DNA of 39,385 nt from Acidobacteriaceae bacterium (GCA_031296325.1 JARLFY010000091.1:1-39385), one strand, 5' to 3'; positions 8,305 to 16,572 are shown, counted from the first letter of the stretch. The notes: generated by a model from the letters alone, not told the origin. Program-made: numbers and translations.

Positions 8305-8339
8305 TTGTGAACTATAGCAATTCAGTAAAAGGCAAAGCT

Positions 8340-9821
8340 CTAGAAATCGACGTGGATGCGGACGCTCTCGACCAGCACCGGCCCACGCGCCTGGTTGTAT
8401 CCGGGATGGTCGATGAACTGCGCATCCAGCGCGTAGAAGAGTCCGCGCCAGCTATGCAGCGTGTAGTAGCCCTCGACGATGTCTTCGCGTGCGTAGCTCA
8501 GATTTCCATCGCCGATCAGAAAACCGAGTCCGCCAAGAGCGAGGTACTTCCGGTGGTCGCTCTTGATGGCGTTGGAGACGAAGGCTAGTCCGATCTTGTC
8601 GTTGGCGCGTCCCCAGCCGGTACCGGCGAGGTCTGCGCCCAACTCAACCGTCTGATCGATCTCGCTGTAACAGAAGCTTTCGTGCTGGCCCTCGTTCCAT
8701 CCCACACGGCCAAAGACGCGCAGACTCGGGGTCAACTCCTGCTCGGCGTTGAGCCCGAAGCCATACTTCACTGCGCCGAAGCTCTCGTGCTGGGTAACGT
8801 CCGGTGTCTTGTCGATTCCGCGAAGAAAGGCGTTATTGGCTGCGCGATACAGCCCCATGTGGGCGTGGTTGACGTAGCTTAGAGCGCGGACTACGCCCTT
8901 GCGGTCGGGATTCAACAGTCCGCCCAGCAAGCCGTGTCGCCACTCAACTTCCATGTTCTGTCCGCTGGCGCGATGCAGGTTCCAGTCGAGGTCGCTTCCG
9001 TTGGCGACGATCGGCATCAGAGCAAGCCCGTAGCGCGCCGACCAGTTCTTGTCGTCGTACTCGGCGATGCCCGCGTAGGTGTAGCCGCGCGTATCGGCGG
9101 CATAGTCCCACGTACCGTTGTTGTCGACGGCCCAGTTCATGAACTGTAGATGGCTGTCGCTGCCGATGTTGTTCAGGTCGAAGTGGTCGGGCAGGCTCAT
9201 CTTGCCGAAGCGCAGATCCACGCGCCGTTCGGGAACCTCGGTCGCCAGCGAGAAAGGCCCGCGTTCGGACGCCACCATCTTGCTGGAGAGTCCAATCGTC
9301 TGATGCAACTCCACCCGCGCCATGTATGGCGTTGGGCCGAGGGTGGGATTGCGTACCACGTCGAGATTGGTGAATCCAGCCAGCCCCAGCGCCTCGCTGA
9401 TGCCGCGCCCTCCCGCCGACTCCTCGTCGTAGATCGCCTCCAGATGGTGCGCCGGATTGCGCAGCAACTCAACGCCCGTGTACAGCGTGCCGATCAGCGA
9501 GACCTTGTACTCGCCGCGCGCGAGCAGGCTGTTTGCGCCCTCGTAGGGCGAGTGGAACGGCCCATGCGCCTGAAAGATGGAGTTGGCCTGACCCGCGACA
9601 AAGATGCGCGTGGCGTCGGGGTGAGGGAAGATCGTTACCGCCGCCGACTCCGGCGCTGCGGCTGGCTCTTCGGGCTGTGTCGCCGTCTGTGCGCCGATCT
9701 TTCCTGCGAAGATAAAGAGAGCCGCAAGGCAGACTGCGGCAGTCTTCCTGCGTTGCCACAAGGAATCATTCATGCCGCTACGATCTTCACCGGCATCGGT
9801 GAATAGAGTGAGAATCTTCAT
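8340..9821 (-). CDS. Outer-membrane carbohydrate porin, OprB-like
   Basis: The 493-aa protein has a signal peptide and no cytoplasmic domain. The rest is rich in alternating hydrophobic strands and aromatic residues (RVDLRFGKMSLPDHFDLNN, YDDKNWSARYGLALMP, GLAFVSNAIKSDHRKY) and ends in VRIHVDF, the terminal-phenylalanine signature of outer-membrane barrels. This matches carbohydrate-selective porins of the OprB family, which let sugars through the outer membrane. A second ATG at 9773 (MNDSLWQRRKTAAV) gives a cleaner signal peptide cut near IGAQ; the outer start at 9821 leaves a long 30-residue n-region. I list the longer form but favour 9773. The gene stands alone with repeat-rich gaps on both sides. 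Confidence 0.75.
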   Translation of the reverse strand: MKILTLFTDAGEDRSGMNDSLWQRRKTAAVCLAALFIFAGKIGAQTATQPEEPAAAPESAAVTIFPHPDATRIFVAGQANSIFQAHGPFHSPYEGANSLLARGEYKVSLIGTLYTGVELLRNPAHHLEAIYDEESAGGRGISEALGLAGFTNLDVVRNPTLGPTPYMARVELHQTIGLSSKMVASERGPFSLATEVPERRVDLRFGKMSLPDHFDLNNIGSDSHLQFMNWAVDNNGTWDYAADTRGYTYAGIAEYDDKNWSARYGLALMPIVANGSDLDWNLHRASGQNMEVEWRHGLLGGLLNPDRKGVVRALSYVNHAHMGLYRAANNAFLRGIDKTPDVTQHESFGAVKYGFGLNAEQELTPSLRVFGRVGWNEGQHESFCYSEIDQTVELGADLAGTGWGRANDKIGLAFVSNAIKSDHRKYLALGGLGFLIGDGNLSYAREDIVEGYYTLHSWRGLFYALDAQFIDHPGYNQARGPVLVESVRIHVDF

Positions 9822-9950
9822 AAAAAACGGTCATCCAATTTCAAAGGGATTCGCTTCAACGGTGGGGTGCGTCTGCTGTCGGGCAGAGACGGACAGCAAC
9901 AAAGATGCGAGGATTCTGAGTGCAAACACCCATCAATAAGGCTACATCAC

Positions 9951-10265
9951 CTAGGGTGTATCGACATATAGATCTTTTGTAATTGCAGTTGTCCTTGCCT
10001 GTTTGTCATTCCGTAGCGCAGCGGAGGAATTTGTTTTTCGCTGTTGCGGTTGTCTTTGCTGTTGCGGTTGTTTTTATAGCATTTTCCCCGAAGGGATAGA
10101 TTTCTGTGGCGCGAGCAACAAAGCAGATTCCTCCGCTGCGCTGCGGAATGACAAACAAAAGACGCTGCGGAATGGCAAACAAAAGACGCCGCGGAATGAC
10201 AAACAAAAGTGAGGCAACAGCAACAGTGGCGTCGCAAAACAACGTGTATATGTCGATACCGCCTA
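9951..10265. repeat. 315-bp MITE-like palindromic element with CTAG ends
   Basis: The left end reads CTAGGGTGTATCGACATATA. The reverse complement of the right end reads CTAGGCGGTATCGACATATA, so the terminal inverted repeats match at 18 of 20 bases. Inside are two copies of the CCGCAGCGCAGCGG-type core, a segment starting TAGCATTTTCCCCG that belongs to a second repeat family, and a tandem block. There is no transposase frame. The 142-bp element at 27741-27882 is a shorter relative. Confidence 0.75.
10141..10209. repeat. 24-bp tandem repeat, 2.9 copies
   Basis: Copies begin at 10141, 10165 and 10189, with unit CTGCGGAATGACAAACAAAA plus four more bases. It is an expansion of the right arm of the palindromic core, comparable to the blocks at 8218 and 13491 but with its own unit sequence. 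Confidence 0.85.
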
Positions 10266-10362
10266 GAATAAAAAATCCGTATGAATTCCGCATAAACGAC
10301 GCAGGAAGCCCGCATAAATAATTAGCGCGCTTCCCGCTCGCTTTCGACCCCAGCGCCGCCGT

Positions 10363-11637
10363 CTATTGTGCGAAACGTCCTTTGTATGCCCACAGCCCAA
10401 GGCCGGGATTGGAGATGAAGAAGATCTCCTCGCCATCGACGGTGTTCCAGCCATCCACCAGCTTGGTCGGGTCGTACTTCGCGGTGTACTCGGCCAGATC
10501 GCCGTACTCGAAGTGCGCTCCCTCGATCTCCTCGCGCGTCAGGTGACCGGGGCAGTAGCGAATCTTGAATCGCCCCTCGCTCGATCCGTGAATCAGATGA
10601 GCCGCAGCCGAAAGATTGCCCGCCAGCGCCGGATCGTTCTTCACCGCTGCGAGCGTCGCCGGTGTGCCGCAATATCCGTACTTGCGGATCAGTTTGTCGA
10701 TCGTGGGATCTTCGCCGAACTCGTGTACCGCGGGCGCCAGCACGATCAGCTCTGCGTCGTCTGCCAGAGCCATGCGCGTGCGATAGACGCTCTTGTTGCC
10801 CAGCCAGGTTGAGCGGAACTCGCTCGGATCGAGGAAGACCACGGCCTTGTGAATCTCGCGATCCAGCATCAGAAAGTTGACCTGCAAGCTCAGTTCCGCC
10901 GCGCGATCGAAGCACTCCGCGTCGTCGCCGATGTAGAGTCCGCGCAGCACCAGCTTGCCCGCTGCATTCTTGCTCACCACCGTCTGCACATAGACGATTG
11001 GCAGTCCCTGCGCAAAGTGGTCGCTGGCGTAGTTCAACACGCGCCGCACCGGAGTATCGGCCCGGCCCATCATACGTTCCATGCCGTAGACCGCGCCGAG
11101 GAAGTGCGAGCGATGAATCCCCATCACTCCGCCCGTGCCGACAAAGATATTCTTGTTGTAGTTGGCGAATCCGACGACCTCGTGCGGAACCACCTGCCCG
11201 ATGGACAGGATCAGGTCGTGACCACCGTCGCGCAGCAGTTTATTCACCTGCGCCGGCCACGGATAGTCTACCTTGCCCTCGCTCACCTCGCGCACAAACT
11301 CGCTGGGAACCTCGCCCAGCGTCACAATGTCGTTGCGCCAGTCATGCACGCGGAAGAGGTCACGCGGCGTCGGCCCGTACATCGTCTGAATCTCGTGGTC
11401 GGTCATTCCCTTGTGCGTACCCAGAGCGGGCAGCACGTCGGTCAACGCGTCGCCATAGTAGTTCCACGCATACTCGGTCAGCTTGCCTGCCATGGAGTGC
11501 ATGCGGGTGAAGTCCGGCGGCACGGCAAGAACTTTGTTGCGCACGCCCAGTTTGTCCAGCGCGCTGAAGAGAGCGGCCTTTATCTCGGCGGGGGTGAACT
11601 CGGTCGTGGGCGATCCAGCAGCAAAGAATAGACTCAT
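10363..11637 (-). CDS. LarA-like nickel-pincer-dependent racemase/epimerase (lactate racemase family, DUF2088)
   Basis: The 424-aa cytoplasmic protein matches the LarA superfamily, enzymes that racemise or epimerise 2-hydroxy acids using a nickel-pincer nucleotide. The catalytic set is visible: H75 in GTHKGMTDHE, H152 in QVVPHEVVGF, K162 in NYNKNIFVG and H178 in MGIHRSHFLG. The spacing H152-K162-H178 (10 and 16) equals that of lactate racemase H174-K184-H200, where the lysine carries the cofactor and the last histidine binds nickel. The substrate is unknown; a sugar acid is plausible beside a carbohydrate porin. The maturation genes larB, larC and larE are not in the window. The upstream region contains a promoter followed by a terminator, so expression may be controlled by attenuation. 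Confidence 0.8.
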   Translation of the reverse strand: MSLFFAAGSPTTEFTPAEIKAALFSALDKLGVRNKVLAVPPDFTRMHSMAGKLTEYAWNYYGDALTDVLPALGTHKGMTDHEIQTMYGPTPRDLFRVHDWRNDIVTLGEVPSEFVREVSEGKVDYPWPAQVNKLLRDGGHDLILSIGQVVPHEVVGFANYNKNIFVGTGGVMGIHRSHFLGAVYGMERMMGRADTPVRRVLNYASDHFAQGLPIVYVQTVVSKNAAGKLVLRGLYIGDDAECFDRAAELSLQVNFLMLDREIHKAVVFLDPSEFRSTWLGNKSVYRTRMALADDAELIVLAPAVHEFGEDPTIDKLIRKYGYCGTPATLAAVKNDPALAGNLSAAAHLIHGSSEGRFKIRYCPGHLTREEIEGAHFEYGDLAEYTAKYDPTKLVDGWNTVDGEEIFFISNPGLGLWAYKGRFAQ

Positions 11638-11775
11638 GTCGATTATTCTACTCGCGCCATGCCGTTCTTAGAGTATTTTCAGAGGGTGTAAATGTCTCGC
11701 GCATTTCGTTCGCACGGTTATGGTCTACGCCATTGCCAGTGGCAATCGATTCTCCAAAAAACTCTTTGCAGACAC

Positions 11776-11810
11776 AAAAAGACCGCCCGGCAACAGGGCG
11801 GCCTTTCTTT
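11776..11810 (-). terminator. Intrinsic terminator upstream of the larA-like gene
   Basis: GGCCGCCC (11796-11803) pairs with GGGCGGTC (11781-11788) around a 7-base loop and is followed on the minus strand by TTTTTG. The flanking A-run and T-run let it work in the other direction too, though no plus-strand gene precedes it. It lies inside the gap 138 bases before a start codon, not after a gene. Confidence 0.75.
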
Positions 11811-11853
11811 AGGGAGAATAGTTCCAACGGAGGCAAAGCCATCAGAACTTTCT
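11776..11853 (-). ncRNA. Candidate ~78-nt small RNA or leader RNA of the larA-like gene
   Basis: A near-consensus promoter and a strong intrinsic terminator bracket about 78 nucleotides with no convincing gene. The 5' half folds as AGTTC (11845-11849) pairing with GAACT (11820-11824), with an inner GGC/GCC helix and an exposed CCTCCG, followed by another C-rich stretch (CTCCC). Unpaired CCUCC-like loops are typical of trans-acting small RNAs that pair with Shine-Dalgarno sites. The same transcript could instead be the attenuated leader of the larA-like gene, whose ATG is 138 bases past the terminator. The structure is seen; both functions are inference. Confidence 0.5.
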
Positions 11854-11859
11854 GGCTGC

Positions 11860-11888
11860 ATACTAAGTTTGGCCAAAACCGGTGTCAA
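11860..11888 (-). promoter_or_regulatory. Strong sigma-70 type promoter
   Basis: TTGACA (11883-11888) and TAGTAT (11860-11865) are separated by exactly 17 bases on the minus strand; the -35 is a perfect match and the -10 is close to TATAAT. Transcription would start near 11853 and reach the terminator after about 78 bases. It is the best promoter match I found in the window. Confidence 0.75.
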
Positions 11889-12090
11889 GGCTAAAACGCA
11901 TCCGCTGCAACCCCTTGAAAATAAAGGCATGAATTATGCATCTTTGAACATAATTATTACGCCTAAGTTTCGCCTTGTGCGCTCGTTTGAAGCCAGAACA
12001 GACCGAAAAACAATAGGCTTACAGAAAAACCTGCACTGGCTCTGGTGCATTTAATCCTGTTTCAGCCCTCCTGCTCGTGTCCGTCCACCT

Positions 12091-13296
12091 TCAGTCCTTG
12101 GGATCGCGCAGTCGCTTGAAATCGGGTCCGCGCAGATCGATGCGCAGAAACTCCGGATCGCTGGCCGCTGACTTGCCCTGCATCACGCGAATCAGCGCTC
12201 GTCCACCGCCGAAAAAGAGGCCCAGTACCACTGCTGCCAGCGCGCCCAGACCGCACAGGATCGCAATGCTGTTCAGCAGGCTGTAGGTCTTCCGCAGTTC
12301 ACTGTGAAACTCCGGCGGAATCGGCTTGTCGAAGCTCACTTCGAGGCGCAGATGAATTCCGTCAATCAACTGCTGCGCCTCGGTCGCGGGCCATGCTCCG
12401 GTGGTCAGCGCCAGCAGGGGACCCTCGCGGCGCAGTTTCACCGTTCCCGCCGTCGCTCCCTGCTGATGCAGTACGGCCTCGATGGCGCGTCCGTGTTCGC
12501 CTGCAATCTGCGGCGTGGGATAGAGCAGCAGGGTCAACGTGCCTCCCGCCTTCGATCTGGCCGTCACCACCTCGGCGTTCTTGTCGAAGCCCAGCACGCT
12601 TGCCGGAAGCACTCCGCCCGTCTGCGCATATCCCTGCGGCCCCAGCGCATAGCGCACCGATTCCGCGTCCATTCCCTTGGTCGGCACCAGCTTCGGCAGC
12701 ATTGGCGCAATCCCCGCCGCGCCGCTCGCCTTGGGCAGATGGTCGATCAACTCCGCCATCAGCGCGCCGCCGCGATCCCCATGCAGGTTGAAGCTCTCGC
12801 GCACCACATTCACGCCGCTGCGAAAGACAATCTCATTGCCCGCGCCCGAAGCCTTCTCGTCGCCCAACTTCGTTGCATCTACCAGCCCCGGCCTGCGGAA
12901 GTAGTCGAAGGCCGCTACCGCGCCGCTCGCGTCCATGAACTTGTAGACCGTCACCGATCCGTGCTGCGGCCCGTCGGCGTACTCCGAGCGTGCAAACCGC
13001 CGCAGCCCATCCTCAGTCAGAACGGTAGCGTCGGCTGCGTCCACCAACCCCAGTCCGTCGCCCACGTCTCCTGCACTGACGCGCTTCAGCTTGCCCAGCG
13101 TCTCCGGCAAAAGCGGCGCTGGAGGTGCAACCAACATCGTCTTCGGCGCAGCTCCTGCGGGCAGCGCCTGCGCTCCTGCGGAGAGCGTCATTGCGCCTCC
13201 GATAACTGCGCACAGCCCTGCCATCGCCAACCAAAACGCAGGCCGTACCGCGCCGACTCTTGCCGCTATACCCGTCCATCGAAAAAAAACTTTCAT
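12091..13296 (-). CDS. Membrane-anchored hypothetical protein, DUF6599-like
   Basis: The 401-aa protein has an N-terminal signal or anchor (AFWLAMAGLCAVIGGAM), a long extracytoplasmic region, and a second transmembrane helix near residues 340-365 (LLNSIAILCGLGALAAVVLG), then a short basic cytoplasmic tail. The middle contains YADGPQHGSVTVYKFMDASGA and EIVFRSGVNVVRESF, features I associate from memory with DUF6599, a family common in Acidobacteriota and without known function. A proline-rich linker precedes the soluble part. The gene stands alone with a repeat-filled gap upstream. I cannot assign a role; a cell-envelope location is the firmest statement. Confidence 0.65.
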   Translation of the reverse strand: MKVFFRWTGIAARVGAVRPAFWLAMAGLCAVIGGAMTLSAGAQALPAGAAPKTMLVAPPAPLLPETLGKLKRVSAGDVGDGLGLVDAADATVLTEDGLRRFARSEYADGPQHGSVTVYKFMDASGAVAAFDYFRRPGLVDATKLGDEKASGAGNEIVFRSGVNVVRESFNLHGDRGGALMAELIDHLPKASGAAGIAPMLPKLVPTKGMDAESVRYALGPQGYAQTGGVLPASVLGFDKNAEVVTARSKAGGTLTLLLYPTPQIAGEHGRAIEAVLHQQGATAGTVKLRREGPLLALTTGAWPATEAQQLIDGIHLRLEVSFDKPIPPEFHSELRKTYSLLNSIAILCGLGALAAVVLGLFFGGGRALIRVMQGKSAASDPEFLRIDLRGPDFKRLRDPKD

Positions 13297-13625
13297 ACAT
13301 CGCCCAGATTACCACTCCATAGCAGTCCCTCGCTTACCTCATCCTCCCCCCGCGCTGCGATTGAAAGGGCATAGTTCACACGTTCCGAATCATTCGCTGT
13401 GTATGGAAGAACACGGCTCACGACTACCAGAGCATTTTCGGTGATGGGGTAGACCGTTGTGGAGCGAGCAAAAGCAGATTCCTTCGCTTCGCTACGGAAT
13501 GACAAACAATAGATGCTACAGGAGGACAAACAATAGATGCTATGGGACGACAAACAATAGATGCTACGGAATGACAAACAAATTGATCCGTAGCTAAAGA
13601 TCGTATGGCTGATTCATCCGATTGT
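13297..13625. other. 329-base non-coding gap with repeats
   Basis: The gap lies between the DUF6599-like start and the glk stop. A degenerate copy of the AGCATTTTC-type repeat end begins at about 13423 and leads into the tandem block at 13491-13580. 13297-13420 should contain the promoter of the DUF6599-like gene; nothing else is recognisable. Confidence 0.7.
13491..13580. repeat. 24-bp tandem repeat, 3.7 copies
   Basis: Units start at 13491, 13515, 13539 and 13563, with consensus GCTACGGAATGACAAACAAT plus four bases. The middle two copies carry substitutions (AGGAGGAC and GGGACGAC). It follows a palindromic core and is the third independent expansion of this arm in the window. Confidence 0.85.
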
Positions 13626-14654
13626 CTACCGATGCAGCGAGGCCTCTCGATCCGAGTGGCCGGTGAGTTCCGTCGCGCGAGCCTCGGCGTAGGCCGCCGC
13701 TCCCAGCAGAGCGCAGCTCTGATCCAGAATGACGCGAACCGGAATCGATTCGAGCAGAGGCGATAGCCTGCCTTTGTCCAGAAACGCCTGTAGAAATCCG
13801 CCGCGCTCCAGCGTCTTCAAGCTCTTGGGGGCGATGCCTCCGCCGAGATAGATTCCTCCCAGAGCCATCAGCTTCAGCGCAATGTTTCCCGCCTCCGCGC
13901 CATAGGCTGCAACAAAGGCATGCATCGTCTCGCGGCAAAGCTCGCTCGAACCATCCTCGGCGCAGGCTCCAATGACGGCATTCGGATCTTCTGTGGCCAT
14001 GCGTTCGCGCAGCCACGCAGGCTCTTCGAGCCGCTCCACCTCGCGCAGATACGCGTAGATATTCTGGATGCCGAGGCCGGAGACGACGCGCTCGCAGCTC
14101 ACGCGCCCATGCAGTGTGCGCCGCAGATATTGCAGCAGGGCAATCTCCCGCTCGGTGCGCGCGGCAAAGTCGCAGTGACCTCCCTCGGAGGGAATCGGGC
14201 GATGCGTCTTGCCGTCCCAGATGAGTTGCGCCTCGCCCAGCCCGGTTCCTGCGGCGATCAGGCCGCGATGGCCCACGGCCGCCGCATCGCCCTCGTGCAG
14301 GGTGAAGACCTGCTCCGCAGCAAGCTCGGGAATCCCGTAGCCATTGGCTTCGAGGTCGTTGATGAGAAAGATGTGCTCGATCGAGAGCGAATGCGCCAGT
14401 TCATGCGCGTCCAGCGTCCAGGGCAGATTGGTCAGCTTCAGCCGCCCATCGCGCACCGGCCCGGGACAGCCGAAGCAGGCAGCAACAATCTTGTCCGAAC
14501 CGCCGTCGGCGAGAAACGCCTTCACCACGGCATCCAGCGTGGCAAACTGCTGCGCGGGAAACCGTTGCTCGCGAACCACATTCAGCCGACCGGCCTCGAA
14601 GTCATACAGCGCCAGATGCACCTTGGTTCCGCCCACATCGCCCGCAAGAATCAT
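13626..14654 (-). CDS. glk: Glucokinase
   Basis: Glucokinase phosphorylates glucose with ATP to glucose 6-phosphate, feeding glycolysis and the pentose phosphate pathway. The 342-aa protein begins with the phosphate loop ILAGDVGGTKVHLAL. It carries ACFGCPGPV, the substrate segment LTNLPWTLDAHEL, the catalytic-aspartate region HIFLINDLEANGYG, the second nucleotide motif GLIAAGTGLGEAQLIW with SEGGHCDFA, and LGGIYLGGGIAPK. This is the E. coli-type Glk family, not the ROK family. The ATG follows the pgl stop with no intervening base, so the two are co-translated. Confidence 0.93.
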   Translation of the reverse strand: MILAGDVGGTKVHLALYDFEAGRLNVVREQRFPAQQFATLDAVVKAFLADGGSDKIVAACFGCPGPVRDGRLKLTNLPWTLDAHELAHSLSIEHIFLINDLEANGYGIPELAAEQVFTLHEGDAAAVGHRGLIAAGTGLGEAQLIWDGKTHRPIPSEGGHCDFAARTEREIALLQYLRRTLHGRVSCERVVSGLGIQNIYAYLREVERLEEPAWLRERMATEDPNAVIGACAEDGSSELCRETMHAFVAAYGAEAGNIALKLMALGGIYLGGGIAPKSLKTLERGGFLQAFLDKGRLSPLLESIPVRVILDQSCALLGAAAYAEARATELTGHSDREASLHR

Positions 14655-15449
14655 CTAAATCTCCATCGTTCCAACATTCTCTGAAGCCGCCCGCCGAGGC
14701 AGTTCGCAGGCCGCAGCCGCGTCCAGCAACAGCGTCAGCCTCCCGCTCGCCGGACGAATCAACTGCGCAGGCCTCGTCTCTGGATCATACGTCCCAAGAA
14801 ATACATCGTAAACGCTCCGAGCCTTTCCGGCTCCTTCGATCAGGAAGGCAACCTCGCGGCCCTGTTGAATCACCGGCCAGGTCAGCGTGATTCGCCACGT
14901 ATCCTTTTGTGGAACGTGGTTCGCCACGACGATCCGCCCCAACTCGTTGATCGCCGCCGTATGGGGAAAGATCGACGCGGTATGGCCGTCTTCGCCCAGA
15001 CCCAGAAGAATCAGGTCGAACGCCGGAGTCTCCGCGCCCTCCAGACGAAACGCCGTGCGAATTGCCGCCTCGTAGCGAGCCGCCGCGACCTCTGGATCGA
15101 GCTCGCCCTCCATGCGATAGATCTGCGCTACATGCAGTGGCACATGGGACAACAACGCCTCATCCGTCATGCGATAGTTTGAATCGGCATCCGTCGGCGG
15201 AACGCAGCGCTCGTCCACCCAGAAGATCAGCAGTCGATCCCACGGTATCCGTGCGAAGTACGACTCAGCGCGATCCGCCAGCAACGCAAACATTGCCTTC
15301 GGCGTCGTTCCGCCGGAGACCGCAACCCGCGCAAACCCGCGCACCTTCACCGCCGCAGCAACGGTTGAGGTGAAGAACTCCGCCGCCGCCGCCGCCAAAA
15401 GCTCAGGCGTCGGAGAGACTCGATAGGTAACCGAAACAGATCGTGGCAT
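14655..15449 (-). CDS. pgl: 6-phosphogluconolactonase (DevB/SOL family)
   Basis: Pgl hydrolyses 6-phosphogluconolactone to 6-phosphogluconate in the oxidative pentose phosphate pathway. The 264-aa protein has AVSGGTTPKAMFALLAD near residue 43, WDRLLIFWVDERCVPPTDADSNYRMTDEALL, and FDLILLGLGEDGHTASIFPHT, the conserved signature of the NagB-like fold lactonases. The stop directly abuts the glk ATG. zwf and gnd are not in the window. A 219-base gap with a degenerate repeat separates it from the SDR gene upstream, so it may have its own promoter. Confidence 0.92.
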   Translation of the reverse strand: MPRSVSVTYRVSPTPELLAAAAAEFFTSTVAAAVKVRGFARVAVSGGTTPKAMFALLADRAESYFARIPWDRLLIFWVDERCVPPTDADSNYRMTDEALLSHVPLHVAQIYRMEGELDPEVAAARYEAAIRTAFRLEGAETPAFDLILLGLGEDGHTASIFPHTAAINELGRIVVANHVPQKDTWRITLTWPVIQQGREVAFLIEGAGKARSVYDVFLGTYDPETRPAQLIRPASGRLTLLLDAAAACELPRRAASENVGTMEI

Positions 15450-15494
15450 TCTCTCGTTCCTCGCTTGCAGATGCTGCGGAATAGCCTCGTTGAG

Positions 15495-15575
15495 GGAGTA
15501 TTTTCACTCACGGTGCAGAGTGTCGCGCCACGAACAAATGCGGGGATTCTTCGCTGCACTCAGAATGACAAGCCT
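15495..15575. repeat. Degenerate copy of the AGCATTTTC-type palindromic repeat
   Basis: GAGTATTTTCACTCACGGTG, then GCGCCACGAACAAATGCGGG and GATTCTTCGCT...CAGAATGAC, follow the same order of blocks as the element at 27627-27744. It lies in the gap upstream of pgl, close to its start. Confidence 0.55.
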
Positions 15576-15667
15576 TATGACGCTATGGCAAGAGTGAAAC
15601 GCTCTATCCGATGAGAGAATGCCTGCGCGAAAAACCGAAGTTACCGCAACCTCTACTTTGCTGGCGT

Positions 15668-16525
15668 TCACTTGCCCTCTGGCAGATCCGCACCCAGAGT
15701 CACGCTCTCCCACGCGGCAATCTCCTCGTGCCACTGGGCGAGCTTGCCGCGAAAACGCTTCAACGCAATCGCTCCCAGAATCAGATGCAGCGGCGGATTG
15801 GCTGACTCAACCACCGCGATTATCGCTTCGACGGCCTTCTGCGGATCGCCGCGCTGCTTGCCCGATTGCTCGTGGTAGTAGGCGCGCGTCTTGCCCACGG
15901 TCTCTTCGTACTCGTCGATGCTGCGCGCGGCCACCACGCCCGAGCGACCAAGGAAGTCCGTGCGAAACGGCCCCGGCTCGATGATCGTGACCCTCACGCC
16001 CAAGGGAGCCATCTCTGCGGCCAGCGCCTCGCTGAAGCCCTCTACGGCAAACTTGCTGGCGTTGTAGTAGCCCCATCCCGGCGAACCGGCCAGCCCAGCC
16101 ATCGAGGAGAGATTCACGATGTGACCAGAACGCTGCTTGCGAAGCTGGGGCAGAAACGCTCGCGTCACGCGGATCAGACCGAAGAGATTGGTCTCGAAGA
16201 CCGGCATAAACTCCGCCTCGGTCGCCTCTTCAATGCCCGCAGCAATTCCGTAGCCCGCGTTGTTCACCAGCACATCAATGCGTCCGAAGGCCGCAATCGC
16301 GTCGCTGGCGACCTCGTCAATCTGCGCCGGATTGGTCACATCCAGAGCAAACACGCGCGCCGTGTCGGGATACTGCCGCGCCAGATCTGCAATCTGCTCG
16401 ACCTTGCGCGCCGTGGCGATCACGCGCCCGCCAGAGTGCAACACTTTCTCAGCCAGCCGCCGCCCAAAGCCGGTCGAAGTTCCGGTTATGAACCATACCT
16501 TCTGTTCGTTTGTAGAATTTGTCAT
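15668..16525 (-). CDS. Short-chain dehydrogenase/reductase (SDR)
   Basis: The 285-aa protein is a classical SDR with cofactor-binding WFITGTSTGFGRRLAEKVL (TGxxxGxG), ALDVTNPAQIDEV, LVNNAGYGIAAGIEEATEAE, the catalytic serine in IVNLSSMAGLAG and the YYNASK tyrosine-lysine pair. It oxidises or reduces an unknown carbonyl/alcohol with NAD(P). It begins 47 bases after the rpiA stop on the same strand, so it is probably co-transcribed with rpiA, but nothing ties its substrate to the pentose phosphate pathway. Confidence 0.88.
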   Translation of the reverse strand: MTNSTNEQKVWFITGTSTGFGRRLAEKVLHSGGRVIATARKVEQIADLARQYPDTARVFALDVTNPAQIDEVASDAIAAFGRIDVLVNNAGYGIAAGIEEATEAEFMPVFETNLFGLIRVTRAFLPQLRKQRSGHIVNLSSMAGLAGSPGWGYYNASKFAVEGFSEALAAEMAPLGVRVTIIEPGPFRTDFLGRSGVVAARSIDEYEETVGKTRAYYHEQSGKQRGDPQKAVEAIIAVVESANPPLHLILGAIALKRFRGKLAQWHEEIAAWESVTLGADLPEGK

Positions 16526-16572
16526 AGTCTATAGATTCCCTTCAGGCACGGTATGATGCATGCGGCGCGAAT

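Larger units (their letters stand above)
9822..10362. other. 541-base non-coding gap, mostly repeat element
   Basis: The gap lies between the starts of the porin (right end 9821) and the end of the larA-like gene (10363). Positions 9951-10265 are a palindromic element with inverted ends, and nothing gene-like is visible in the remaining 9822-9950, which should contain the porin promoter. Open frames here are translations of the repeats. Confidence 0.8.
11638..12090. other. 453-base gap holding a promoter-terminator unit
   Basis: Between the larA-like start and the end of the DUF6599-like gene lie a degenerate repeat end at about 11667-11700 and the promoter/terminator pair described separately. 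11889-12090 is AT-richer with no gene visible. A 64-codon frame (11648-11842, minus) runs through the terminator and stops 10 bases before the larA-like ATG, with a weak ribosome binding site. Confidence 0.7.

Noticed and set aside
13491-13580. Possible CRISPR array
   Set aside because: The 24-base units are contiguous with no unique spacers; it is a tandem repeat. The arrays at 8218 and 10141 fail for the same reason.
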